NCBI GenBank assembly: GCA_030430625.1
Contig: JAUIKL010000015.1
Location: 1 to 36,170 of the forward strand
Direction of reading: 5' to 3'
Source of the DNA: Gemmatimonadota bacterium
Lineage (GTDB): Bacteria > Gemmatimonadota > Gemmatimonadetes > Longimicrobiales > Gaopeijiaceae
Length of the DNA: 36,170 nucleotides
Shown here piece by piece: positions 16,164 through 22,247 of the stretch. The first letter of the stretch is position 1. The number at the start of each line of letters is the position of its first letter. Below the pieces are notes generated by a model, which saw only the letters and a program-made list of their open reading frames with translations, ran no database searches and was not told where the DNA came from. The position numbers were made by a program, and so were the translations under genes.

Positions 16164-16235
16164 ATGAACATGCTCAGCAATCCGAATTCGAATCCGAATC
16201 GCAACCTCCAAGGGGGCGGCGCCGACTTCGCATAG
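16164..16235 (+). CDS. Asn-rich leader peptide of tRNA-Asn attenuator (23 codons)
   Basis: Short frame from ATG 16164 to TAG 16233-16235. It encodes 23 residues with Asn at positions 2, 6, 8, 10, 12 and 14: every second residue from 6 to 14 is Asn (the NPNSNPNRN stretch). Four of the six are AAT. For comparison, RpiA in this window has 2 Asn in 234 residues and Rpe 4 in 222, with one AAT among those six codons. No Shine-Dalgarno is visible; the inferred transcription start coincides with the ATG. The frame ends 18 bases before a strong terminator stem that directly precedes tRNA-Asn, which reads both Asn codons. The arrangement is that of a ribosome-mediated attenuation leader. Translation is not proven. 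Confidence 0.75.
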   Translation: MNMLSNPNSNPNRNLQGGGADFA

Positions 16236-16265
16236 CTGACGGACAGATCGATGCGAAGCGGCCGC
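16219..16265 (+). promoter_or_regulatory. Antiterminator structure competing with the tRNA-Asn terminator
   Basis: CTTCGCAT (16226-16233) pairs perfectly with ATGCGAAG (16251-16258), an 8-bp stem with a 17-base loop. It can be extended by CCG (16221-16223 being GCC read outward) with CGG-type pairs at 16260-16262. Bases 16254-16265 are also the left arm of the terminator, so the two structures exclude each other. The left arm covers the last codons and stop of the leader peptide, where a finishing ribosome would mask it, while a ribosome held at the last Asn codon (16203-16205) would leave it free. Confidence 0.7.
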
Positions 16266-16295
16266 GCCCCCTCGGGGACGCGGCCGCTTCGTTTT
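16254..16295 (+). terminator. Attenuator terminator directly before tRNA-Asn
   Basis: CGAAGCGGCCGCG (16254-16266) pairs perfectly with CGCGGCCGCTTCG (16279-16291), 13 bp, with a 12-base loop that can itself pair, followed by TTTT at 16292-16295. The mature tRNA starts at 16298, leaving no room for a promoter between, so tRNA transcripts must read through this terminator. Confidence 0.9.
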
Positions 16296-16297
16296 GA

Positions 16298-16370
16298 TGG
16301 GGTGTAGCTCAACCGGCAGAGCGCCTGGCTGTTAACCAGGAGGTTGCAGGTTCGAACCCTGCCGCCCCAG
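16298..16370 (+). tRNA. tRNA-Asn (anticodon GTT)
   Basis: A 73-base cloverleaf. Acceptor TGGGGTG pairs with CGCCCCA (one G-U), D arm GCTC/GAGC, anticodon stem CCTGG/CCAGG with loop CTGTTAA (anticodon GTT, reads AAC and AAT), T arm GCAGG/CCTGC with the TTCGAAC loop, discriminator G. CCA is not encoded. It is a single-gene unit enclosed by an upstream attenuator and a downstream terminator. Confidence 0.98.
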
Positions 16371-16372
16371 TC

Positions 16373-16408
16373 GCTCCCGGCCCGATCGATGGGCCGGGAG
16401 CTCTTTTT
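16373..16408 (+). terminator. Terminator after tRNA-Asn
   Basis: GCTCCCGGCCC / GGGCCGGGAGC, an 11-bp perfect stem with a 7-base loop, followed by TCTTTTT. It starts three bases after the tRNA. The next 219 bases up to 16627 show nothing else I can support. Confidence 0.93.
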
Positions 16409-16627
16409 GTGTATCTGGGCTTGTCTGACTACGTCGCGGGCGCCGCGAGCCGGTTCTCTCGGCGGACAACGCCGTCGTTGTGTCTCTCGAATCCCTGCTA
16501 GGCGGGGGCGGGTCCGGTAGCTTGTAAATTGCGGGTCGATTCCGTAGCCTGACCGCAGCAGTGGTCAGCCAGGACGCAGACTCGCGCTGCTCGCGCCCCC
16601 CACCCGAACCGAGAGGCCGCCGACTGC

Positions 16628-17731
16628 ATGAAAGTGACACCCGTTCATGAAGTCGAGGCTCTACATCAGCTCCGCAGTGATTGGAAGGATCTCGCGGGAC
16701 CAAATCCGTTTCGTAGTTGGGAGTGGATGACGAAATGGGCCGAGGTGTACGTGCGTTCTGGAGACCTCATGGTCTTGACTGTTCACGACACCGGCGGGGA
16801 GCTGGTAGCGGTAGCCCCCTGGTATCTGGATCGGTCCGGAGGGCGCCGTACCATTCGGTGGCTGGGGTCGGGTGAGGTGTGTAGCGAATACCTGTCGATC
16901 CTATGTCGACCCGAAGCCCACGACGTGAGTGCGCCCGCGCTGGCGGAGTTCCTCAAGAGCGGGCGTGCGCCAGCGTGGGACCTCATGGAGCTCGGCGCAG
17001 TCGATGAACAGGACTTGGTCGTGCCGCGCCTCTTCGGGCTGCTGGGAAGAGCGGGCTCGTTCGGTCTACGTAGCGAGGGGCTACGATGCTGGCGTCTCGA
17101 TCTCCCCTCCGACTGGGACGAACTCCTGGCCTTGCTCTCTCGTTCGCATCGAAAGCAGCTCCGGCGCTTGCTCCGGAGGATCGAGACCGGAGGTCGCTAC
17201 CAGCTTACACGCGTGGACTCGCGTACAGGACTGGATCGGGCTCTACCGGAGCTCGTTCGACTGCACGAGGCTCGCCGCGCCAGCCTCGGTGGCTCGGGAG
17301 CCTTCGGGTCGAATCGATTCCTCGAGTTCCAGTCCGCAGTCATGCCCGCGCTCTTGGAGTCCGGTCAACTCAGGCTGTTCACGCTACAGGCCGATGGCGA
17401 GACGATTGCGGTGGACTATCAGCTGGTCGGGGGGACGGTTGCCTACGCCTACCAGATCGGGATCAGTACGGACCACCTGAGGGAGCAGCCGGGGAACCTG
17501 ATTACCCTACTCACGATTCGGGCGGCGCTGGAGGAGGGGCTCACAGCTGTCGATTTTCTTCGTGGGGACGAACCGTACAAACCGCACTGGAGGGCAACCC
17601 CGCAACGTGCCTTCCGGTATACGATCGCCGGTCGCCCGGCTGCAGGGCTCCAGCTTCGGGCCAGGCTTGCGGCGCGGACCGTCGAACGAGCCCTGCGTCG
17701 TCTGATGCCAGGATCGAGTATGTCGGCGTAA
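16628..17731 (+). CDS. CelD/BcsL-family GNAT acetyltransferase
   Basis: A 367-residue protein of the CelD-type GNAT group, related to FemAB-fold acyltransferases, often found with exopolysaccharide or cellulose genes. Seen: NPFRSWEWMTKW near residues 26-37; LSRSHRKQLRRLLRRIE (about 170-186); the GNAT acyl-CoA part with LFTLQADGETIAVDYQLVGG and AYQIGISTDHLREQPGNLI; and the diagnostic DFLRGDEPYKPHW near residue 313. A basic C-terminus follows. No polysaccharide genes adjoin, so the acceptor is unknown. It stands alone between the tRNA terminator and the diguanylate cyclase gene. Confidence 0.82.
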   Translation: MKVTPVHEVEALHQLRSDWKDLAGPNPFRSWEWMTKWAEVYVRSGDLMVLTVHDTGGELVAVAPWYLDRSGGRRTIRWLGSGEVCSEYLSILCRPEAHDVSAPALAEFLKSGRAPAWDLMELGAVDEQDLVVPRLFGLLGRAGSFGLRSEGLRCWRLDLPSDWDELLALLSRSHRKQLRRLLRRIETGGRYQLTRVDSRTGLDRALPELVRLHEARRASLGGSGAFGSNRFLEFQSAVMPALLESGQLRLFTLQADGETIAVDYQLVGGTVAYAYQIGISTDHLREQPGNLITLLTIRAALEEGLTAVDFLRGDEPYKPHWRATPQRAFRYTIAGRPAAGLQLRARLAARTVERALRRLMPGSSMSA

Positions 17732-17833
17732 CGGACGCGCGCACATGGGGAAGTCCCGGGTCGCTCCCGTTTAGGAGATCGGCCTCTCTGGCCGACGATA
17801 GAGGTCAAGGAGAGGACCCTGGGGAGAGGCCCG

Positions 17834-19267
17834 ATGCTCGAGTCCGTCGGCCGGATGTTCAGCACCGAAGGCTTCATGCCGCACGGCATGTGCTTCGCGT
17901 GGACGCCGAGACTTCTATGGACGATGGTCGGCGCGGATCTCGTGATCGCGTTGGCGTACTACTCGATTCCGGCCGCGATCTTCGTCGGTGTGCGCCGACG
18001 CAATCGCGACAGCTACAACGTCGTGCTCCTGATGTTCGCCGCGTTCATCTTTGCCTGCGGCACCACGCACCTCGTCGACATCCTGACGATCTGGTACCCG
18101 CAGTACTGGCTCGATGCGGCAGCCAAGGTCGTCACGGCCGGGGTGTCCGCAGCGTCGGCGATCATGCTCTGGCCCATGATGGGGCGCGCGACGGCCTATA
18201 TCGACAGCCAGGAGCGCACGACGAGTGACCTCGAGGCGCGCAACGAGGAACTCGCAGCCACCCTCGCGGCGCTCGAGAAGCAGCGGACCGACCTGCAGTT
18301 CGTGAACCGCTTCAGCGCGCTGCTCGACGTGGCCGAGACCGAGGAAGAGATCAGTGCCATGGTCGCCGACGCTGCCGCGACCATCCTACCGGGGTCGAGT
18401 GGCGCGTTCTACCTCAGCAACGAGGAGACCGGCGCCTTCGAGCCCACCACCAGCTGGGGTGAGATTTCGGCGGGCTCGGCCATTTCGGCTCCGACCTGTT
18501 GGTCCTACCGCCTTTCCCGCCCGTATCCGCAGAACGACGGGGGGCACGAGATGGTGTGCGCCGCAGCGGGATGTGGTGAGCTGCGCCGCTGTCACCCGAT
18601 CATCGGTGGAGGCCAGACGCAGGGCCTCCTGCACATCGGCACCCGGGACGTCGATCCCTCCGCCGAGACGGTCCTGCTGCCCGTTCTGAACGAGCGGGTG
18701 GGGCTCGCGCTGCAGAACCTCAGGTTGAAGACGTCCCTCGAGTACAGATCGACACGGGATGCGCTGACGGGCCTCTTCAACCGTCGGTACCTCGACGAGT
18801 CGTTGCGGATCGAGTCCGACCGAGCCGAGCGGGATCGCACGGAGTGCTCGCTCATCCTGCTCGATCTGGACCGCTTCAAGGTGCTCAACGATACCCACGG
18901 TCACGACGCGGGTGATCACGCCCTTCGTGTCTTCGCCACTGTCGTGCAGAGCGTGATTCGAAGCAGCGATGTCGCCTGTCGGTACGGGGGCGAGGAGTTC
19001 GTCGTCCTCCTGCCGCGCACGGAGGGCGCGACGGCCGTCGAGATGGCCGAGCGGATCCGCAAAGCGGTCGAGGACGAGGCCACGATCAACTCGGATGCTC
19101 GTATCCGGGGACTCACGGTGTCGGCGGGCGTCGCGAGCATCCCGGAGCACGGCATGGGAGCCGACGCCCTCGTCGCTGCCGATTCCGCCCTGTATCGCGC
19201 CAAGGACGGCGGGCGGAACCGAGTCGAACGGGCCGCGCCTCGGCATTCGACGGCCGAGGTCGTGTGA
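17834..19267 (+). CDS. Ethylene-receptor-like membrane sensor with GAF and GGDEF (diguanylate cyclase)
   Basis: A 477-residue membrane diguanylate cyclase. Residues about 17-115 hold three hydrophobic helices that match the ethylene-binding domain of plant ETR1 and cyanobacterial homologues: PHGMCFAW, ADLVIALAYYSIP (D35, Y42) and FIFACGTTHL with C75 and H79, the Cu(I) ligands in ETR1. A coiled coil (about 120-150) leads to a GAF-like domain (about 155-300) with several Cys. The GGDEF domain (about 310-465) has an intact GGEEF active site (385-389) and the inhibitory RxxD site (R376-D379) five residues upstream, so it should make c-di-GMP with product feedback. The ligand is not known. GGGGAGAGG precedes ATG 17834. 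Confidence 0.9.
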   Translation: MLESVGRMFSTEGFMPHGMCFAWTPRLLWTMVGADLVIALAYYSIPAAIFVGVRRRNRDSYNVVLLMFAAFIFACGTTHLVDILTIWYPQYWLDAAAKVVTAGVSAASAIMLWPMMGRATAYIDSQERTTSDLEARNEELAATLAALEKQRTDLQFVNRFSALLDVAETEEEISAMVADAAATILPGSSGAFYLSNEETGAFEPTTSWGEISAGSAISAPTCWSYRLSRPYPQNDGGHEMVCAAAGCGELRRCHPIIGGGQTQGLLHIGTRDVDPSAETVLLPVLNERVGLALQNLRLKTSLEYRSTRDALTGLFNRRYLDESLRIESDRAERDRTECSLILLDLDRFKVLNDTHGHDAGDHALRVFATVVQSVIRSSDVACRYGGEEFVVLLPRTEGATAVEMAERIRKAVEDEATINSDARIRGLTVSAGVASIPEHGMGADALVAADSALYRAKDGGRNRVERAAPRHSTAEVV

Positions 19268-19305
19268 AGCCGACCGTCGACTGAGCCCGGGCGGGCGATG
19301 CCGAC

Positions 19306-19626
19306 TCAGTCTTCGGAGGTGGCGTCCGAGCCGACGGTCGCGGAGAAGCCGGCCTCGACGATTGCCGTGCAGGTGTGCTCACCGATCCAGGTATCGCACA
19401 GCGTTCCCCCTGGCTGATCCGCCGGACCACGGCCCGGGGCGCTGGCCGAAGGATGTACGACATGCTGGGCCACGGGGGCTCCCATCCAGCTCTGGGCGTA
19501 CCGGGTCACTCCACACGCGGCCACGGCGACCCAGAGCGTGAGGGGCAGGAGGGTCCGAGCCAAGGCAGGGCTCGTCCTCGGGGTGGTCGAACGGGTCGGG
19601 TTGTCGATGGGTGCGCGCTCGGTCAC
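19306..19626 (-). CDS. Small putative lipoprotein of unknown function
   Basis: A 106-residue protein I do not recognise. A basic N-terminus is followed by a hydrophobic stretch (about 22-37) ending in a lipobox-like VAAC with C38, then a Pro/Ala/Gly-rich linker and a short segment with two more Cys (C77, C86). GTG 19626 has an excellent AGGAGGT in front, which is the main reason to accept the gene. It is convergent with the diguanylate cyclase gene and divergent from the FKBP gene. Confidence 0.55.
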   Translation of the reverse strand: MTERAPIDNPTRSTTPRTSPALARTLLPLTLWVAVAACGVTRYAQSWMGAPVAQHVVHPSASAPGRGPADQPGGTLCDTWIGEHTCTAIVEAGFSATVGSDATSED

Positions 19627-19648
19627 GCGACCTCCTCTATACGCTTCG

Positions 19649-19670
19649 CGGGCGCGATCCGTCGCGCCCG
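19649..19670. repeat. Inverted repeat in divergent promoter region
   Basis: CGGGCGCGA / TCGCGCCCG, a 9-bp perfect inverted repeat with a 4-base spacer, lies between the starts of the small lipoprotein gene and the FKBP gene. It could be an operator or an RNA hairpin in either leader; there is no T tract. Confidence 0.4.
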
Positions 19671-19810
19671 ATCACTCCTTTAGACCGGGGCTCCGGACGG
19701 AAGTCACATCACCGGGACCGACGCGCCGAAGGTGTCGGCCCTGCTTGCTCCCGGGCCCCGGACCGGGAATGATTCGACGTCACCGATCCCGAGGACTCGA
19801 GAGCCCGCCC

Positions 19811-20317
19811 ATGTCGTTCACAGCACCGAGGTCATGGCGGCGCCTTCCCGGCTTCGCCTGGGTCGTGATCCTCGTGGGCGTGGCCGGTTGTGGCGGGGGC
19901 ACCGAGGACACGGGTGGCCCCGTGCCGGCTTCGGATCCGCGACTCCTCTTCTATCACCCCGATCTGGAGGTCGACCTCTCCTCTTTCGAGGAGACGTCCT
20001 CGGGCCTGTTCGTTCAGGACCTGGTCGAGGGAGACGGTCCCGTCGCACGGCGGGACTCGCGGGTCTGGATCCACTACGTCGGGTGGCTGCCGGACGGAAC
20101 CGTCTTCGACGCCTCCCTCGGCGGTGACCCTTTCCACCTCAGGCTGGGCGCGCGTGAGGTGATCCGGGGGTGGAATGAGGGGATCGTCGGAATGAGGCGC
20201 GGAGGCGTTCGGCGCCTGGTCGTTCGGCCCGGCCTCGGCTACGGAACCCGGGGTTCGGGTGACGTCCCACCGGGAGCCACCCTGGTGTTCCGTCTCGAAT
20301 TGGTCCGCGTGGACTGA
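19811..20317 (+). CDS. FKBP-type peptidyl-prolyl isomerase lipoprotein
   Basis: Envelope-located proline isomerase that assists folding of exported proteins. The 168-residue product has a signal peptide ending in lipobox VAGC (C27), a Gly/Asp linker, then a complete FKBP domain (about 72-168): SRVWIHYVGWLPDGTVFDAS, FHLRLGAREVIRGWNEGIVGM, GVRRLVVRPGLGYG and VPPGATLVFRLELVRV. ATG 19811 is the start that gives a proper lipoprotein signal. It converges on the amidotransferase gene with five bases between stops. Confidence 0.93.
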   Translation: MSFTAPRSWRRLPGFAWVVILVGVAGCGGGTEDTGGPVPASDPRLLFYHPDLEVDLSSFEETSSGLFVQDLVEGDGPVARRDSRVWIHYVGWLPDGTVFDASLGGDPFHLRLGAREVIRGWNEGIVGMRRGGVRRLVVRPGLGYGTRGSGDVPPGATLVFRLELVRVD

Positions 20318-20322
20318 GCCGG

Positions 20323-21105
20323 CTACGCCGCCGGCAGCGGTCCGGTCGTCGTCGAGCCGTCCGGCTCCACCACGACCGCACTGTGAGCAGGTACGGCAGT
20401 CCACGTCGCAGCGTCCGTATGGGTCGGCTCCGACGCCAGAACGACCCCGCCCGGTGCGAACGCCGGGCGATCCGCGACGTACAGTGAGTTCGTGGCGTCC
20501 ACCGTACTGGTCCGTACGGCCACCAGCCGGTGTCCGTCCGAGACGATCATGTTCAGCTGGGCCTCCTCGGTACCGACCCGCGCACGTACCGAGTTCACGA
20601 CCTCGACGAGGGCTTCGAGGAGAGACCGACCCCGTGCCAGGGCCGCCAACGCCAGGAGGAAGAGCGTTTCCGAGTCCGAGGCGCCCGTCAGCTTCGCGTA
20701 CCATTCGTCGGGAAGGGGAGCGCGGAGCGCTCGCATGTGGCTGCGACGAAAGTCCGGTACGAAGCCGTTGAGGGCGAAGGTGTAGGGGCCGTGCGCGAGC
20801 GGGAGGAGCCCCGATCGGTCGACGGGGATTCCGGGAGTCGAGTTGCGCAGAGCGGCGAGCGCGGCCCCCGATTCGACGGTCGCGAGCGTCGACTCCAGGT
20901 CGGGATCGTGCCAGATGGGCCTCGGCTCCGCGATTCGTGCCACACCCCCCGGTGTGTACCAGCAGACGCCGTACCCGTCGGCGTTCACCGAACCCGACAA
21001 CAACTCCCGCGGGGCCCACGACTGCCGGTACAGTGAATGCGATCCGCCGAAGACGAGGTCCGCCAACGGCGCCGGAGTACCACGGTACGCGACGAGGCGA
21101 CACAT
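20323..21105 (-). CDS. EgtC-like class II glutamine amidotransferase
   Basis: N-terminal-nucleophile (Ntn) amidotransferase of 260 residues; Cys2 is expected to become the nucleophile after Met removal. It has the MCRLVAYRG start, VNADGYGVCWY, the glutamine-binding ALRNSTPG segment, HGPYTFALNGFV and SDSETLFLLAL, as in EgtC, the ergothioneine pathway hydrolase. EgtB and EgtD are absent from the window, so a role in ergothioneine is not supported by context and another amide substrate is possible. It follows the threonine dehydratase-like gene with a start/stop overlap (TGATG), suggesting coupling in amino-acid metabolism. Confidence 0.82.
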   Translation of the reverse strand: MCRLVAYRGTPAPLADLVFGGSHSLYRQSWAPRELLSGSVNADGYGVCWYTPGGVARIAEPRPIWHDPDLESTLATVESGAALAALRNSTPGIPVDRSGLLPLAHGPYTFALNGFVPDFRRSHMRALRAPLPDEWYAKLTGASDSETLFLLALAALARGRSLLEALVEVVNSVRARVGTEEAQLNMIVSDGHRLVAVRTSTVDATNSLYVADRPAFAPGGVVLASEPTHTDAATWTAVPAHSAVVVEPDGSTTTGPLPAA

Positions 21106-22076
21106 CAGGTCGATCCGGTCAGAAGAGCCCCGAGCCGGGGGAGGTCGACGTTGCCGCCGCTGAGCACGAGGACGATCGGTCTGCTTCGGTCCACGGGAAT
21201 CGCCTCCTGCAGCAGGGCGGCCAGTCCCGCGGCGCCGGATGGTTCGACGAGCAACTTCGTTCGTTCCAGCAACAGAGTCATCGCCTCGACGATGGCTTCG
21301 TCCTCGACCAGAGCAACCCCCTCGGCGCGTTCGGAGAGGATGGCGTAGTTCAGTTCACCCGCCATCGGTGCCGCGAGGCCGTCGGCCACGGTGTCGACTC
21401 CGGGCAGGGTTGCGGCCGAGCCGGCCTCGAACGAAGCGTGCATCCCGGCGGCCCCCGTCGGTTCGACCCCCCAGATCCGCCCCGTCGACCCGTGGGCCTC
21501 GAGGGATACCGCGATCCCGGAAGACAGCCCCCCGCCCCCGATCGGCACGACGACGTCGAAGGGGTCCGGCAGCGCTTCCACGATCTCCGAACCGCACGAG
21601 GCGTGGCCCGCCACCACGTCTTCGTCGTCGAAAGGATGGACGAAGGTCAGGTCGTCCCGGTCGGCCATCTCACGTACGAAGGCGAACGCCTGCGCAGCGG
21701 TGCCGTGCAGAATGACCTCCGCGCCATATCCACGGCTGGCCCGCACCTTCGTCGGAGAGGCACCCTCGGGCATGACGACGACACAGCGAGTGTCCGCAAT
21801 GGACGCTGCCCAAGCCACGGCCTGGGCGTGGTTGCCTGCCGAGATCGTCGCGACCCCGCGCTGCCGCTCGGCCTCGGTGAGCGCGAGGAGACAGTTGAGC
21901 GCGCCGCGAACTTTGAAGGCTCCCGTCTTCTGAAGGTTTTCACATTTCAGCCAGACGTCGGTCCCCAGTCGTTGGGATAAGGTCCGTGAGCGGAGCAGGG
22001 GGGTGCGGTGGACGGCGCCGTCGATGCGCGCGCGTGCCCCTTCGAGCCGGTGAGGCGGGAATCGATCGATGACCAT
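21105..22076 (-). CDS. PLP-dependent threonine dehydratase / serine racemase family enzyme
   Basis: Fold-type II PLP enzyme of 323 residues. K55 in KTGAFKVRGA forms the Schiff base; SAGNHAQAVA (substrate carboxylate loop) and GGGGLSSG (phosphate-binding loop) are intact, and SGGN lies near the C-terminus. There is no C-terminal ACT regulatory domain, so it is of the short, catabolic threonine ammonia-lyase / serine racemase type. ATG 22076 follows the family start. It is the first gene of a two-gene minus-strand operon with the amidotransferase, divergent from the TonB-dependent receptor gene. Substrate (Thr, Ser or hydroxy-aspartate) is not resolvable here. Confidence 0.88.
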   Translation of the reverse strand: MVIDRFPPHRLEGARARIDGAVHRTPLLRSRTLSQRLGTDVWLKCENLQKTGAFKVRGALNCLLALTEAERQRGVATISAGNHAQAVAWAASIADTRCVVVMPEGASPTKVRASRGYGAEVILHGTAAQAFAFVREMADRDDLTFVHPFDDEDVVAGHASCGSEIVEALPDPFDVVVPIGGGGLSSGIAVSLEAHGSTGRIWGVEPTGAAGMHASFEAGSAATLPGVDTVADGLAAPMAGELNYAILSERAEGVALVEDEAIVEAMTLLLERTKLLVEPSGAAGLAALLQEAIPVDRSRPIVLVLSGGNVDLPRLGALLTGST

Positions 22077-22247
22077 GGGGCCAAGCTACGGCGCCCGCCG
22101 CCTCGGGCATACCCGCCCGGCGCCCCCGTCCAGTCCCTCCGGGGGCGCGCAGCCAAGGGGCACGAAACCGATTGCGGGCACGAGGTTTAGCTGCGTACGT
22201 TCCGATTCGATCGAACCCGGTTCGGAGCACTCTTTCACGAGGTGATC

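Noticed and set aside
16236-16297. T-box riboswitch upstream of tRNA-Asn
   Set aside because: No T-box antiterminator consensus or specifier-loop architecture is visible, and T-boxes regulate synthetase or amino-acid genes. The in-frame Asn codons explain the structure better.
19279-19311. GACTGAG/CTCAGTC inverted repeat between the diguanylate cyclase and lipoprotein stops
   Set aside because: Short stem, long loop and no T tract; too weak to call a terminator.
20318-20335. GCCGGC/GCCGGC hairpin at the convergent FKBP/amidotransferase ends
   Set aside because: Six base pairs without a T tract, and overlapping coding sequence.
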